A DNA stretch of 44,536 nt from Alphaproteobacteria bacterium. Lineage in GTDB: Bacteria > Pseudomonadota > Alphaproteobacteria > UBA11222. The position numbers and the translations under genes are program-made. The stretch lies in contig SHWM01000014.1 in the NCBI GenBank assembly GCA_009693835.1, positions 1-44,536 on the forward strand, given 5' to 3'. The notes beneath the pieces were generated by a model. That model was not told the DNA's origin. It saw only the letters and a program-made list of their open reading frames with translations, and did no database searches. Below are positions 16,787-26,712 of the stretch, one piece after another. The number at the start of each line of letters is the position of its first letter. The stretch's first letter is position 1.

Positions 16787-17701
16787 ATGACAGAGCTTAC
16801 AGGCAAAGATCAGGCGGCGGCAATTCAGGATGCGCCCGGTAATTGGGTGGACCGGCACGCGCCCGGCTGGGCATTGCCCTATCTGCGGCTGGCCCGGCTG
16901 GACCGGCCGATCGGCACATGGCTGCTGCTATGGCCATGCTGGTGGAGCATAATGCTTGCCGGGTTCGATGCGGGCCTGCTAGTTCTCTTTGCGCTTGGCG
17001 CCATTGTGATGCGCGGGGCCGGGTGCACCTTCAATGATATTGTAGACCGCGATCTGGATGCCCGGGTAGCGCGCACCGCCAACCGGCCATTACCCAGCGC
17101 GGCTATCGGCCTGCCTGCCGCATGGGCCTTTCTGCTCGCGCAAGGCGGGGCAGGCCTGGCCATTCTATTATGGCTGCACCCTTTCGCCATTGCCGTTGGC
17201 ATTGCCGCCCTGTTGCCGGTGGCGGTGTATCCGTTCATGAAGCGGATCACCTGGTGGCCACAATTATTTCTGGGGCTTGCCTTCAACTGGGGCGCCCTGC
17301 TGGGCTGGGCTGCCGTCAAGGGGGGACTCGCGCCGCCCGCGATCTGGCTCTATCTGGGCGGTATCTTCTGGACGCTGGGCTATGACACCATCTATGCGCT
17401 TCAGGACCGTGAGGATGATGCGCTGATCGGGGTGAAATCCAGCGCCCTGAAACTGGGGGGGCGCAGCCGCCCCGCCATAGCTGGTTTTTATGGGGCGGCT
17501 ATGGCCCTGTTTGCGCTGGCCGGAGAGGCGGGCGGACTGGGCCCAGGCTTTTGGCCGCTGCTGGGGCTGGCCGGCGTCCATCTGATCTGGCAGGTAAGGA
17601 CACTGAATTTGGATAGTCCCGCCAATTGCCTGCGGCTGTTCCGGTCCAATCGGGATTTTGGTGCACTTGTGTTCCTGGCGATACTGGCAGGTGAGATATA
17701 G
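16787..17701 (+). CDS. ubiA: 4-hydroxybenzoate polyprenyltransferase UbiA
   Basis: Integral membrane prenyltransferase that attaches the polyprenyl tail to 4-hydroxybenzoate in ubiquinone synthesis. The 304-residue protein has the two aspartate-rich Mg-prenyl-diphosphate motifs: NDIVDRDLD at residues 83-91 and DREDD at about residue 207. It has about eight to nine hydrophobic segments. The block RLDRPIGTWLLLWPCWWS is diagnostic for the UbiA (4HB) branch. It is divergent from rsmE and leads a plus-strand gene run that also includes ubiD. Confidence 0.96.
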   Translation: MTELTGKDQAAAIQDAPGNWVDRHAPGWALPYLRLARLDRPIGTWLLLWPCWWSIMLAGFDAGLLVLFALGAIVMRGAGCTFNDIVDRDLDARVARTANRPLPSAAIGLPAAWAFLLAQGGAGLAILLWLHPFAIAVGIAALLPVAVYPFMKRITWWPQLFLGLAFNWGALLGWAAVKGGLAPPAIWLYLGGIFWTLGYDTIYALQDREDDALIGVKSSALKLGGRSRPAIAGFYGAAMALFALAGEAGGLGPGFWPLLGLAGVHLIWQVRTLNLDSPANCLRLFRSNRDFGALVFLAILAGEI

Positions 17702-17733
17702 AAAATTCAGCAATACCGGGTTATACTGCAAAG

Positions 17734-18690
17734 ATGATTACGCCATCCGATTACCTGTCTGCTGAAGAAATCACCCGCCTGCGCACCCGGTCGCAATGGC
17801 GCTCGGTATGGATGATCCTGCATGTCTGGGGTGTCGTCTTCGGGGCCATGGCGCTGTTTGCCGTTTGGCCGAACATCTTTACCTTCATCGTCGCGGTGAT
17901 GCTGATCGGCGCGCGCCAGCTCGGCATCTTTGTCCTGGTGCATGACGCGGCCCACGGGGCCCTGTTCAATGACCGCGCACTGAACGACCGGATCAGCAAC
18001 TGGCTGCTGGGCTATCCGTTGTTCACGGAAACCAGAGCCTATCGCGCCTATCATCTGGAGCATCATAAATATACGCAGCAGCCGAACGATCCTGACATCG
18101 GCCTGTCCGCGCCGTTCCCGATCACAAAATCCAGTTTACGGCGCAAGCTGTGGCGCGACATCAGCGGCCAGACCGGTTTCAGTCAGCGGCGCGCGCAAAT
18201 CCGCGCCGCCATTGGCACACCGGATATGCCCCTGTCTGCGCGCGTGGCGCTGTTCCGCCGCAAGATGAGCCCGATGGTGATCGCCAATCTCGTCCTGCTG
18301 GGCGGGCTGGGCGCGATTGGATACTGGTATCTTTATCCGCTGCTTTGGCTGCTACCGCTGCTGACCTATTTCCAGGTGATTACACGTCTGCGCAATATTG
18401 CCGAACACGCCATGGTTCCAGATAATAATGATGATTTCCGCAATGCCCGCACCACGCACGCCAATTGGCCGATACGTGCCTTGCTCGCGGTCTATTTTGT
18501 CAATTATCATCTGGAGCATCATTTGATGATGTTCATTCCCTGCTACCGTTTACCTCTGGCCCGCAAGATACTTTTGTCCAAAGGTCTGGGCACACGCATG
18601 GAATATAAGCCCGGTTACGGCGAGGTTCTGGCGCTGGCGGTTTCCAAACCTGAAGCAGCAGCAGCCGGCGCGCATGGCCGCGCCGCCTGA
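17734..18690 (+). CDS. Membrane fatty acid desaturase
   Basis: Diiron integral-membrane desaturase or hydroxylase of 318 residues. All three histidine boxes are present: HDAAH (residues 70-74), HLEHH (107-111) and HLEHH near residue 255. Four hydrophobic spans lie between them as expected. Substrate could be a membrane fatty acid or a related lipid; the family also contains hydroxylases and beta-carotene-type enzymes. ATG 17734 has only a weak ribosome site. The stop overlaps the next gene start by one base (TGATG), implying coupled translation. Confidence 0.9.
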   Translation: MITPSDYLSAEEITRLRTRSQWRSVWMILHVWGVVFGAMALFAVWPNIFTFIVAVMLIGARQLGIFVLVHDAAHGALFNDRALNDRISNWLLGYPLFTETRAYRAYHLEHHKYTQQPNDPDIGLSAPFPITKSSLRRKLWRDISGQTGFSQRRAQIRAAIGTPDMPLSARVALFRRKMSPMVIANLVLLGGLGAIGYWYLYPLLWLLPLLTYFQVITRLRNIAEHAMVPDNNDDFRNARTTHANWPIRALLAVYFVNYHLEHHLMMFIPCYRLPLARKILLSKGLGTRMEYKPGYGEVLALAVSKPEAAAAGAHGRAA

Positions 18691-19349
18691 TGGAAGTTTC
18701 CCTTGGGGATCCGGCGCAATTCATCCGTGATCATACTGTACTGACGCCCACGCCGCTGGTTCCCGAGATCAGCCTGTTCGTCGCCACCGAAATTCTGCCG
18801 ATCTGGCAGATGACCGAGGACGAAATGCAGCAGGCGGGACTCCCGCCGCCGTTCTGGGCGTTCGCCTGGGCGGGCGGGCAGGCGCTGGCGCGCTATGTGC
18901 TGGATAATCCGCACCTGGTGTCCGGTCAACGCGTGCTGGATTTTGGCGCGGGTTCCGGTCTCGCCGGTATTGCGGCAATGCTGGCGGGCGCCAGCCGTGT
19001 TGATGCGGCGGATATAGATCCGGTCGCCATCATCGCCATCGGCCTGAACGCCAGGGCCAATAATATCATCCTCCACGCGATTGAAGGCGATATTGTCGGA
19101 CAGTTGGCGCGTGGCTGGGACGTGGTGCTGGCCGCCGATGTTTGCTATGAGGGGCCTGCCTCCAAACGCATTGTGGCCTGGCTGGACGAATTGGCGCGCG
19201 GCGGCGTGCTGGTGCTGATGGGCGATCCGGGGCGGACCTATTTTCCCAAATCGGGCCATGAAAAACTGATCAGCTATGGCGTGAAAACCACCACGGAACT
19301 GGAAGACACCGATCTGCGCAACACCAGTGTCTGGCGTGTGACGGGATAG
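18690..19349 (+). CDS. Class I SAM methyltransferase, ETF-beta lysine methyltransferase (METTL20) type
   Basis: 219-residue seven-beta-strand methyltransferase. The SAM-binding motif I is [15 protein letters not shown] (about residues 82-96), motif II gives [10 protein letters not shown], and [11 protein letters not shown] is motif IV. The GDPGRTYFP segment is characteristic of the METTL20/ETFBKMT group, whose bacterial members methylate lysines of the electron-transfer flavoprotein beta subunit. No etfB gene lies in the window, so this target is inferred from family only. It overlaps the desaturase stop by one base and precedes ubiD by 4 bp. Confidence 0.82.
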   Translation: MEVSLGDPAQFIRDHTVLTPTPLVPEISLFVATEILPIWQMTEDEMQQAGLPPPFWAFAWAGGQALARYVLDNPHLVSGQRVLDFGAGSGLAGIAAMLAGASRVDAADIDPVAIIAIGLNARANNIILHAIEGDIVGQLARGWDVVLAADVCYEGPASKRIVAWLDELARGGVLVLMGDPGRTYFPKSGHEKLISYGVKTTTELEDTDLRNTSVWRVTG

Positions 19350-19353
19350 TGCG

Positions 19354-20880
19354 ATGGCCTATAATTCGCTGCGCGATTTTATCGAAAAACTGGAACGCGA
19401 CGGCACCCTGCTGCGCGTCGCGGAGCCGGTTTCCACCTTCCTGGAAATGACGGAAATTCAGACGCGGCTGCTGGCGGAAGGCGGCCCGGCGGTGCTGTTT
19501 GAAAAACCGGTTTCAGTGGATGGCAGCATCAGCCCGATTCCGGTTCTGGTCAATTTGTTCGGCACGGTTGAGCGTGTGGCGCAGGCCGTGACCATGGGTA
19601 ATGTGGACCGCCGCACCGGGCTTGATCTGCGCGAAGTGGGCGAGACCCTGGCGTTCCTGCGCCAACCCCAACCCCCTGATGGCTGGCGCGAGGCGGTTGG
19701 CATGGCGCCGCTGCTGCGCACCGTGATGAACATGCGCCCCAAAACCGTGCGCAGCGCGCCGGTGCAGGAAATTGTTTTGACCGGCGACGAGATTGATCTG
19801 GCGCGGCTGCCGATTCAGACGTGCTGGCCCAATGAACCCGCACCGCTGATTACCTGGCCGCTAGTCGTCACCAAAGGCCCGGGCGGCAGTGCGGAAGACA
19901 GCTATAATCTTGGCATCTATCGCATGCAGGTGCTAGGCCGCAACCGCACGCTGATGCGCTGGCTGCGGCATCGCGGCGGGGCGCAGCATCATGCGCGATG
20001 GGGCGCGGCGAAACCCGAACCACTGCCCGCCGCAGTCGTGATTGGCGCCGATCCCGGCACCATACTGGCGGCGGTGACGCCGGTGCCGGATACGCTGAGC
20101 GAATATCAGTTCGCCGGTCTGCTGCGTGGGCAGCGGGTGGAGCTGGTGGACTGCAAAACCGTCCCCCTGAAGGTGCCCGCACAGGCCGAGATCGTGCTGG
20201 AGGGGCATGTGTCGCTGAGTGAATATGGCGATGAGGGGCCTTATGGCGATCACACGGGATATTACAACTCGGTTGAGCAGTTTCCGGTGTTCACGATCAG
20301 CGCCATCACGATGCGCCGCGATCCGATCTATCTGTCCACCTTTACCGGCCGCCCGCCGGACGAGCCCAGTATATTGGGTGCGGCGCTGAACGAAGTGTTC
20401 GTGCCGCTGTTGCAGCAGCAATTTCCCGAGATCACGGATTTCTGGCTGCCGCCGGAAGGCTGCTCCTATCGCATCGCCGTTGTGTCGATCCGCAAGGCCT
20501 ATCCGGGCCACGCCAAGCGGGTGATGATGGGCGTGTGGTCCTATCTGCGCCAGTTCATGTATACGAAATGGGTCATTGTCGTGGATCACGATATTGATAT
20601 CCGTGACTGGAAAGAGGTGATGTGGGCGATTTCCACCCGCATGGATCCGGTGCGCGATATCACGCAGATGCGCAACACACCGATTGATTATCTGGATTTC
20701 GCCAGCCCCGAAAGCGGCCTTGGCGGGAAAATTGGCCTCGACGCCACCAATAAATTACCGCCAGAAACCAGCCGCGAATGGGGCCGGCAGATACGCATGA
20801 CGGACGAGGTGATAAAGGCGGTCACTGAAAAATGGCCGCGGCTGGGCCTGCCGGGGCGTGGCACACCGATCTGGAAATGA
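19354..20880 (+). CDS. ubiD: UbiD family decarboxylase
   Basis: Prenylated-FMN-dependent decarboxylase, 508 residues, which in ubiquinone synthesis removes the ring carboxylate of the polyprenyl-hydroxybenzoate. Family blocks seen: [54 protein letters not shown] (acidic active-site loop), [15 protein letters not shown] and [18 protein letters not shown]. Length and blocks match the UbiD branch rather than the shorter aromatic decarboxylases. The prenyl-FMN synthase UbiX is not in the window. It lies in a tight plus-strand series with ubiA upstream. Confidence 0.94.
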   Translation: MAYNSLRDFIEKLERDGTLLRVAEPVSTFLEMTEIQTRLLAEGGPAVLFEKPVSVDGSISPIPVLVNLFGTVERVAQAVTMGNVDRRTGLDLREVGETLAFLRQPQPPDGWREAVGMAPLLRTVMNMRPKTVRSAPVQEIVLTGDEIDLARLPIQTCWPNEPAPLITWPLVVTKGPGGSAEDSYNLGIYRMQVLGRNRTLMRWLRHRGGAQHHARWGAAKPEPLPAAVVIGADPGTILAAVTPVPDTLSEYQFAGLLRGQRVELVDCKTVPLKVPAQAEIVLEGHVSLSEYGDEGPYGDHTGYYNSVEQFPVFTISAITMRRDPIYLSTFTGRPPDEPSILGAALNEVFVPLLQQQFPEITDFWLPPEGCSYRIAVVSIRKAYPGHAKRVMMGVWSYLRQFMYTKWVIVVDHDIDIRDWKEVMWAISTRMDPVRDITQMRNTPIDYLDFASPESGLGGKIGLDATNKLPPETSREWGRQIRMTDEVIKAVTEKWPRLGLPGRGTPIWK

Positions 20881-20946
20881 AGACGGGAACCAGATAACTT
20901 GGCGATGCAATATCAAAATACAATTCTTATCCAGGGGGTACTGCCT

Positions 20947-21387
20947 ATGGAACAGATAGCGGCGCAAATGACTGAATCAGTAGCCCGGTTAAGCAATGGT
21001 CTTCTTCCAATATCGACGCTTTATATTGGCCTGAATGCGCTGATCGCACTGGTTCTGGCCATTCTGGTGGTGCGGGCGCGGTTACAGACCCAAACCAGTA
21101 TCGGCGATGGCGGCAAGGAAGATATGATCAAGGCGCAACGCGCGCATGGCAATAATGTCGAATATGTTCCCATTACCCTACTGACGATCGTCGCCATCGA
21201 ACTGGCGGGGTCGCCAGGATGGTTCATACATACGCTGGGCGCTGGGCTGACCATCGCCCGGATTGGCCACGCCGCAGGCATAAGCCTGTCAACAGGCCGC
21301 ACCATCGGAAGGTTCGGCGGCACCATGCTGGGTTGGGTGGTTTTGCTGGCAGGCAGCCTGGGCTGTATTTACTACGGGCTGAAATAG
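20947..21387 (+). CDS. MAPEG family membrane protein
   Basis: 146-residue membrane protein of the MAPEG group (membrane-associated proteins in eicosanoid and glutathione metabolism), with four hydrophobic segments. The signature RAHGNNVEYVPITLL marks the family and holds residues that bind glutathione in characterised members. ATG 20947 is preceded by AGGGGG; an upstream TTG/ATG extension is less likely. Bacterial members often have glutathione transferase or peroxidase activity, but activity here is inferred only. Confidence 0.88.
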   Translation: MEQIAAQMTESVARLSNGLLPISTLYIGLNALIALVLAILVVRARLQTQTSIGDGGKEDMIKAQRAHGNNVEYVPITLLTIVAIELAGSPGWFIHTLGAGLTIARIGHAAGISLSTGRTIGRFGGTMLGWVVLLAGSLGCIYYGLK

Positions 21388-21444
21388 CCCCACATATCCA
21401 GATAGGCCGTTCGATCCTTCCGGCGCTTTCAACAGGGAGACCAC

Positions 21445-22815
21445 ATGTCATCCGAAGTCGCAGCCACACAGAATTACGATGAAAATAGTTTGCGTAATAT
21501 TGCGGAAGACGTGATTGCGCGGGTGCGCAAGGCGGGGGCCGACGCCGCCGATGTGCTGATGGTGGCCGGGGCCTCGCTATCGGCGTCCTGCCGGATGGGG
21601 GAAGTGGAAGAGGTTGAACGCTCCGATGGTCAGGAATTCGGCCTGCGCGCCTTTGTCGGCAGGCGTCAGGCGATCGTATCCTCCAGCGATTTCAGCAAGG
21701 CGTCGCTCGACCAGCTCATTACACGCGTTGTCTCCATGGCCAGGCGCGCCCCTGAAGATAAATATTGCGGCCTTGCCGACCCGGACCTGCTGGCGAAAAC
21801 ATTCCCCGATCTGGATATAAGCGATGACACGGCGCCGGACATGCCGTCCCTGATTAGCGCGGCGAAGCGCGCCGAGGATGCCGCACGCGCGGTGCAGGGC
21901 ATCACCAATTCCGAAGGGGCGGGAGCGAGCAGCAGTCATAGCCGGGTCGTACTGGCGACCAGCGAAGGGTTTTCCAGCAGTTACGCCACCTCCTCGTTCA
22001 GCATGTCCTGTTCTGTGCTGGCCGGTGAGGGCACAGCGATGGAACGCGATTATGAATATTCATCGGTGCGGCATTACAGCGATCTTACCTCGCCCGAGGA
22101 AATTGGCATCATCGCAGCCCAGCGTACCCTCAGCCGGCTTAATCCACGCAAGGTAAAAACCCAGCAGGTTCCGGTCATTTATGCGCCGCGTGTGTCGAAC
22201 GGAATATTAGGGCATCTGTCCGGGGCCATATCCGGGGCCGCCGTGGCGCGCGGCACCAGTTTTCTCAAAGACCGTCTGGGCAAGGCGGTATTTGCCAAAG
22301 GCGTCAACATTATCGATGATCCGCACCGGCGGCGGGGATTGCGCTCCAAACCCTTTGACGGCGAAGGCGTCGCCAATGCGCGCAGAGCGCTCGTCGAAGA
22401 TGGTGTGCTGACCGGCTGGCTGCTGGACACGGCATCGGCCCGCCAGCTTGGATTGCGCAGCACCGGAAACGCCGCGCGGAGCAGCAGCGCGGCGCCGTCG
22501 CCATCCACGAGCAATTTTTACATGGCATCAGGCACCAGGCCAGCCGTCGAACTGATCAGCTCCCTGAAAAAAGGCCTGTTCATCACGGAAATGATCGGCA
22601 TGGGCGTGAACCCGGTCACGGGAGACTATAGCCGGGGCGCAACGGGTTTCTGGATTGAGGATGGGCAGTTCACCTATCCGGTCAGTGAGATCACGGTGGC
22701 CGGGAACCTTCTGGATATGTTCCTGCATCTGACGCCGGGCGATGATCTACAGTTCCGCTATGGCACGGATGCGCCGACCCTGATGATAGAGGGAATGACG
22801 ATTGCCGGTGAATAA
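21445..22815 (+). CDS. TldD/PmbA family metalloprotease subunit
   Basis: 456-residue PmbA (TldE)-type protein. TldD/TldE form a heterodimeric protease that trims unfolded or modified peptides in the cytoplasm; TldE lacks the zinc site and TldD carries it. Here GLRAFVGRRQAIVSSSDF, GILGHLSGAISGAAVARGTSFL and MGVNPVTGDYSRGATGFWIEDG are the family blocks. I see no HExxxH zinc motif, which points to the TldE/PmbA side. AGGGAG precedes ATG 21445. The stop overlaps the next gene start by 8 bp. Confidence 0.92.
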   Translation: MSSEVAATQNYDENSLRNIAEDVIARVRKAGADAADVLMVAGASLSASCRMGEVEEVERSDGQEFGLRAFVGRRQAIVSSSDFSKASLDQLITRVVSMARRAPEDKYCGLADPDLLAKTFPDLDISDDTAPDMPSLISAAKRAEDAARAVQGITNSEGAGASSSHSRVVLATSEGFSSSYATSSFSMSCSVLAGEGTAMERDYEYSSVRHYSDLTSPEEIGIIAAQRTLSRLNPRKVKTQQVPVIYAPRVSNGILGHLSGAISGAAVARGTSFLKDRLGKAVFAKGVNIIDDPHRRRGLRSKPFDGEGVANARRALVEDGVLTGWLLDTASARQLGLRSTGNAARSSSAAPSPSTSNFYMASGTRPAVELISSLKKGLFITEMIGMGVNPVTGDYSRGATGFWIEDGQFTYPVSEITVAGNLLDMFLHLTPGDDLQFRYGTDAPTLMIEGMTIAGE

Positions 22816-23608
22816 CCAGAGCAGCGGCAATGATCATCGCTTTGCGGTAGAAGCGGCGCGCGAGGCGGGGGCGCTGGCCATGACCTATTTCCGTACCGAT
22901 TATGCGACATGGGACAAAGGGAAAAACAATCCGGTTTCCGAGGCGGATGTCGCCATCGACCGGCTTCTGCGGCAGCGCCTGCTGGACCATGCGCCCGACT
23001 GCGGCTGGCTGTCGGAGGAAACCGTGGACGACAACAGCCGCAAATCGGCGCGCCGCGTATGGGTGGTGGACCCCATAGATGGAACCCGCGCGTTTATCCG
23101 CGGGCAGCCACATTTTGCCATCAGCATCGCACTGCTGGAAGATAGTGTTCCAGTCAGCGCCGTGATATTTAATCCGGCGACGGACGAATTGTTTGAGGCG
23201 CGTACGGGCGAGGCGTCCTATCTAAACGGCGAAATAATCCAGGTCAGCATCAAGGATAAATTGCCAGATGCAAGGATGCTGGCGGGAAAAGGCCTGTTCC
23301 AGCATGAGCGCTGGACAAGCCCATGGCCGGACATGCATGTGGAATCGCGCAATTCCATCGCCTATCAGGTTGCACTGATCGCGGCGGGGCATTTTGACGG
23401 CTGCCTGAATTTATGGGGCGCCTATGACTGGGATCTGGCGGCAGCAGATCTGATCCTGCGCACGGCGGGCGGGCATATAACCGACCATACCGGTGCCGCC
23501 CTGCAGTATAATCGCGACAGGCCCCGGCACCCCGGCATTATTGCGGCCAACCCGGCGTTGCACAGTCTCATGCTGGCGCGGATGGAAAGTTGGAATTATG
23601 ATATTTGA
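22808..23608 (+). CDS. Inositol monophosphatase family protein (CysQ/IMPase-like)
   Basis: 266-residue Mg-dependent phosphatase. The three metal-site motifs are intact: LSEET (first glutamates), DPIDGTRAFIRG and WDLAAADLILRTAGG. The family dephosphorylates inositol phosphate, histidinol phosphate or 3'-phosphoadenosine 5'-phosphate; the order of motifs does not decide which. GTG 22808 overlaps the PmbA stop, and a TTG two codons earlier is also possible. Its own stop overlaps the CapD-type gene start, so pmbA, this gene and the dehydratase form a coupled run. Confidence 0.9.
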   Translation: MNNQSSGNDHRFAVEAAREAGALAMTYFRTDYATWDKGKNNPVSEADVAIDRLLRQRLLDHAPDCGWLSEETVDDNSRKSARRVWVVDPIDGTRAFIRGQPHFAISIALLEDSVPVSAVIFNPATDELFEARTGEASYLNGEIIQVSIKDKLPDARMLAGKGLFQHERWTSPWPDMHVESRNSIAYQVALIAAGHFDGCLNLWGAYDWDLAAADLILRTAGGHITDHTGAALQYNRDRPRHPGIIAANPALHSLMLARMESWNYDI

Positions 23609-25574
23609 CCGGCGGCGATCCGCTTCCGGCCTCCGCGCGCCTGTGTTGGTAACGCGTTTTCTGGGCTGGCTGATTGCCCGGCCCCGCAGGGCAAAGCTGT
23701 CGATCTCGATTATCTTTGACACTGCCCCCGTCCTGATGATGAACCTTCTGGGTATGGCGGGTTATCAGCTATTGTGCACATGCACTGTAAGCAAGGCGGT
23801 CCAGTATGGCGTGGCGGCGCTGCTCAGTCTGTTCTGCATCGGCGTTTTTGTAGCCTGTGGTTTGTACCGGCCCCTGCTGCGGTATCGTGACACACTGATT
23901 ATTTTTCCCGTTCTGGGCGCCAGTCTGGCGGCAGCGGGAACGATTGCGCTTGGTGTTTTGGCCATTGCGCCGGCGCCAAACCTGCTGCTGCTGATTGGCG
24001 TGGTATGGCTGGGACTGATGGCACAGATGCTGGCCTGGCGTCTGATCGGCGGCGCGCTGCTGAACATTGCGGTGCGTGACATCAGCCCTAACGTAACCCA
24101 TGTGGCGATTTATGGCGCAGGACGCGCAGGCGTCGCACTGGCCGAAGCGATGGAAAAAGACGACACCCTGAATGTGGCCTGTTTTGTGGATGATAATAGC
24201 CACTTGCACAACCGCACCCTGCATGGTGTCAAGGTCCGTTCCTATGCCGCGCTGCGCGATCTTGCGGCGCGCGGACGGCTGGGTCTGGTGGTGCTGGCCA
24301 TGCCCTCTGCCAGCCCAGCCCGGCGGGCGGCGATTATCAACGCCCTGGCCGAGCTGGAGGTCAGGGTCGAAACAGCCCCTACGCTTGAAGAAATCATTTC
24401 CGGCTGGCGCAGGGTAAGCGACATTCGCGCCGTCAGCCCGGAAGAATTGCTGTCGCGGGAACCGGTGGAACCAGACATGGCGTTGCTGGAGCGGGAATTG
24501 CGCGGCCGGACCGTGCTGATAACCGGCGGCGGCGGTTCCATCGGGTCCGCGCTGTGCCGCGCCATCATTGCCCATGCGCCCACAAAGCTGGTGATTTATG
24601 AAATGTCGGAATTTGCCCTTTATTCCGCCGAACGGGAACTGCGCGAACTGATCGATGCCCGCGGCGGGCGCATACAACTGGTCTGCCTGCTGGGATCCGT
24701 GCTCGATAAACCAGCCGTCGCCCGTGCTTTTGAAGCGCACCGCCCGGACATTGTCTATCATGCCGCTGCCTACAAACATGTGCCGCTGGTGGAGCTGAAC
24801 CCGATTGCGGGCGCAGATAATAATATTTTTGGCACACTGAATGTGGCGCTGGCCGCGCAACGCTATGGTGCCTCAAAATTTGTGCTAATCTCTACCGACA
24901 AGGCGGTGCGCCCCGCCAATGTCATGGGCGCAGCCAAACGGGTGGCGGAGAAACTGGTGCAGGCGCTGGGAAAAAATACGGGTGGTCCTTCCTACGCCAT
25001 TGTGCGGTTTGGCAATGTGCTCGATTCTGCCGGGTCAGCCGTGCCGCTGTTTCGCGAACAAATCCGCAATGGCGGCCCGGTGACCGTGACCGATCCAGGC
25101 ATGGTGCGCTACTTCATGACCATACCGGAGGCGGCCGATCTGGTGATACAGGCGGGCGCGATGGCAAACGGGGATGGCGATCTGTTTCACCTCGACATGG
25201 GCGACCCGGTCAATGTTGCCGATCTGGCGCGCAAGCTGATCCGGCTGTCGGGTTTTTCAGTGCGTGAACCGGGCATTGGCGGCGGGGATATTGAAATACG
25301 CTTTATCGGTTTGCGCCCCGGGGAAAAGCTGTTTGAAGAATTGCTGGTGGACGGCGCCAGCACACCCACCGGGCATCCGCGCATTTTCCGCGCTGACGCA
25401 GGCGTGATGCAATGGCGCGATCTGGAGCCGTATCTGGAGCAATTGACGCACATTGTGGCGGAACAGAATGTGGACGGCCTGAAATCCGTGCTGCATCATC
25501 TGGTGGAATCCTATGGTGCGGGGAAAATTCAGACGGCGGGAACCGGAAACGTCCGGTCCCTAAGCGGTGCATAA
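23598..25574 (+). CDS. Nucleoside-diphosphate sugar 4,6-dehydratase (CapD/WbpM/PglF type)
   Basis: 658-residue membrane-anchored UDP-HexNAc 4,6-dehydratase-like enzyme for surface polysaccharide synthesis. The N-terminal 150 residues hold four hydrophobic segments, followed by a CoA-binding-like Rossmann domain (VAIYGAGRAGVALAEA) and the catalytic SDR domain from about residue 300 (TGGGGSIGSALC). The active site reads STDKAVRPANVMGAAKR, with Met in place of the usual SDR Tyr and the downstream Lys, as in WbpM/PglF. GLRPGEKLFEELL is the C-terminal signature. ATG 23598 overlaps the previous stop. Acts with the following glycosyl-1-phosphate transferase. Confidence 0.94.
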   Translation: MIFDRRRSASGLRAPVLVTRFLGWLIARPRRAKLSISIIFDTAPVLMMNLLGMAGYQLLCTCTVSKAVQYGVAALLSLFCIGVFVACGLYRPLLRYRDTLIIFPVLGASLAAAGTIALGVLAIAPAPNLLLLIGVVWLGLMAQMLAWRLIGGALLNIAVRDISPNVTHVAIYGAGRAGVALAEAMEKDDTLNVACFVDDNSHLHNRTLHGVKVRSYAALRDLAARGRLGLVVLAMPSASPARRAAIINALAELEVRVETAPTLEEIISGWRRVSDIRAVSPEELLSREPVEPDMALLERELRGRTVLITGGGGSIGSALCRAIIAHAPTKLVIYEMSEFALYSAERELRELIDARGGRIQLVCLLGSVLDKPAVARAFEAHRPDIVYHAAAYKHVPLVELNPIAGADNNIFGTLNVALAAQRYGASKFVLISTDKAVRPANVMGAAKRVAEKLVQALGKNTGGPSYAIVRFGNVLDSAGSAVPLFREQIRNGGPVTVTDPGMVRYFMTIPEAADLVIQAGAMANGDGDLFHLDMGDPVNVADLARKLIRLSGFSVREPGIGGGDIEIRFIGLRPGEKLFEELLVDGASTPTGHPRIFRADAGVMQWRDLEPYLEQLTHIVAEQNVDGLKSVLHHLVESYGAGKIQTAGTGNVRSLSGA

Positions 25575-25575
25575 T

Positions 25576-26712
25576 ATGCACACCGATGCATTATCGGGCT
25601 CCTTTCCCGGCGCAGAGATGACGCTGACGGCAGCGATCAGCCATCTGATATTTGTCGCAGCGGTTTTTCTGGCGTCCGCCACCATGACCTGGGCCATGAT
25701 GCGGTTTAACATTTCCGACGTGCCCAACGCCCGCTCGTCTCATGATCGCCCCACACCCAAAAGTGGTGGCGTGGCCATTGCGGCAGCATTCTTTTCGGGT
25801 CTTGCAGCGCTGTATTTTCTCAGCGGCACCGCACGGCTTCCCGGCCTGCAGTTCGTGATGTTTGTAGCAACCGCCGGTATCATGTTCGCGACGGCATTAA
25901 TAGATGATCTGTCAGGTCTGCGCGCACATGTAAAATTTCTTATGCAGACCGTCTGTGCCCTGATATTCAGCCTGTTCGTGGCGCACATTGACGGGCTTGC
26001 CCTTCCCACCGCCGGTCAGGTGGCGTTTGGCGCATTTGGCCATGTGCTCACGGTCTTGTGGTTCATTTTTTTCATGAACGCATTTAATTTCATGGACGGC
26101 ATTAACGGGCTGGCGGGCGGGGGCGCGTTGATCGCGTCACTCTTCCTGGCGGGTATCGCGTTTTTTTCCGGCGCGCATTTCGTTTATCTGTCTGCGCTGG
26201 CCCTCATTGGCGCGGTACTGGGTTTTTTCGTGTTCAATTTTCCCCATGGACGCATCTTCATGGGTGACACGGGCAGTCAGATCATTGGTTTTGCTCTGGC
26301 CGGGCTTGCCGTGATTGGGGCCCGTGCGGACCTCGGACAATTGTCCATCACGGTCGTGCCCGCGCTGTTCGGCTGTTTCCTGTTTGATGTGGCCGCGACG
26401 CTGGGCTATCGCTTTGCGCGCGGTCAAAGGCTGAGCCAGGCGCACCGGGAGCATTTATATCAGATCAGCAACCGCCTGGGGTTCTCGCACAAACGGGTCA
26501 GCCTGATTTATTTCGGCCTGTTCGTCATCAACGGCGTGTTTGGTGTTTTACTTCAGGGCGCGGAACCGGCGGCGCGATTACCACTTTTACTGGGCGGCAT
26601 TTTGCTGCATGCGCCCCTTGCGGTCATGGTTTATGGCGCGGGCCTGCGCACCGGGATTTCGGACCTAACCCGCCCAGTCAAAATCCAGCCCCAGATCAAG
26701 ACAGGCGCTTGA
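25576..26712 (+). CDS. WecA/MraY-family glycosyl-1-phosphate transferase
   Basis: Inner-membrane enzyme that moves a sugar-1-phosphate from UDP-sugar onto undecaprenyl phosphate, the first step of O-antigen or exopolysaccharide assembly. It is about 378 residues with ten hydrophobic segments. Diagnostic motifs: ALIDDLSGLRAHVKF (DD pair for Mg), NAFNFMDGINGLAGG and FPHGRIFMGDTGSQ. Start uncertain: GTG 25567, ATG 25576 or ATG 25618. The sugar is probably the product of the CapD-type dehydratase upstream. The 3' 48 bp overlap nadC on the other strand. Confidence 0.92.
   Translation: MHTDALSGSFPGAEMTLTAAISHLIFVAAVFLASATMTWAMMRFNISDVPNARSSHDRPTPKSGGVAIAAAFFSGLAALYFLSGTARLPGLQFVMFVATAGIMFATALIDDLSGLRAHVKFLMQTVCALIFSLFVAHIDGLALPTAGQVAFGAFGHVLTVLWFIFFMNAFNFMDGINGLAGGGALIASLFLAGIAFFSGAHFVYLSALALIGAVLGFFVFNFPHGRIFMGDTGSQIIGFALAGLAVIGARADLGQLSITVVPALFGCFLFDVAATLGYRFARGQRLSQAHREHLYQISNRLGFSHKRVSLIYFGLFVINGVFGVLLQGAEPAARLPLLLGGILLHAPLAVMVYGAGLRTGISDLTRPVKIQPQIKTGA

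Noticed and set aside
23769..24860. 363-codon minus-strand frame
   Set aside because: Antisense to the CapD-type dehydratase, whose motifs are intact; rich in His, Gln and Arg, typical of a shadow frame.
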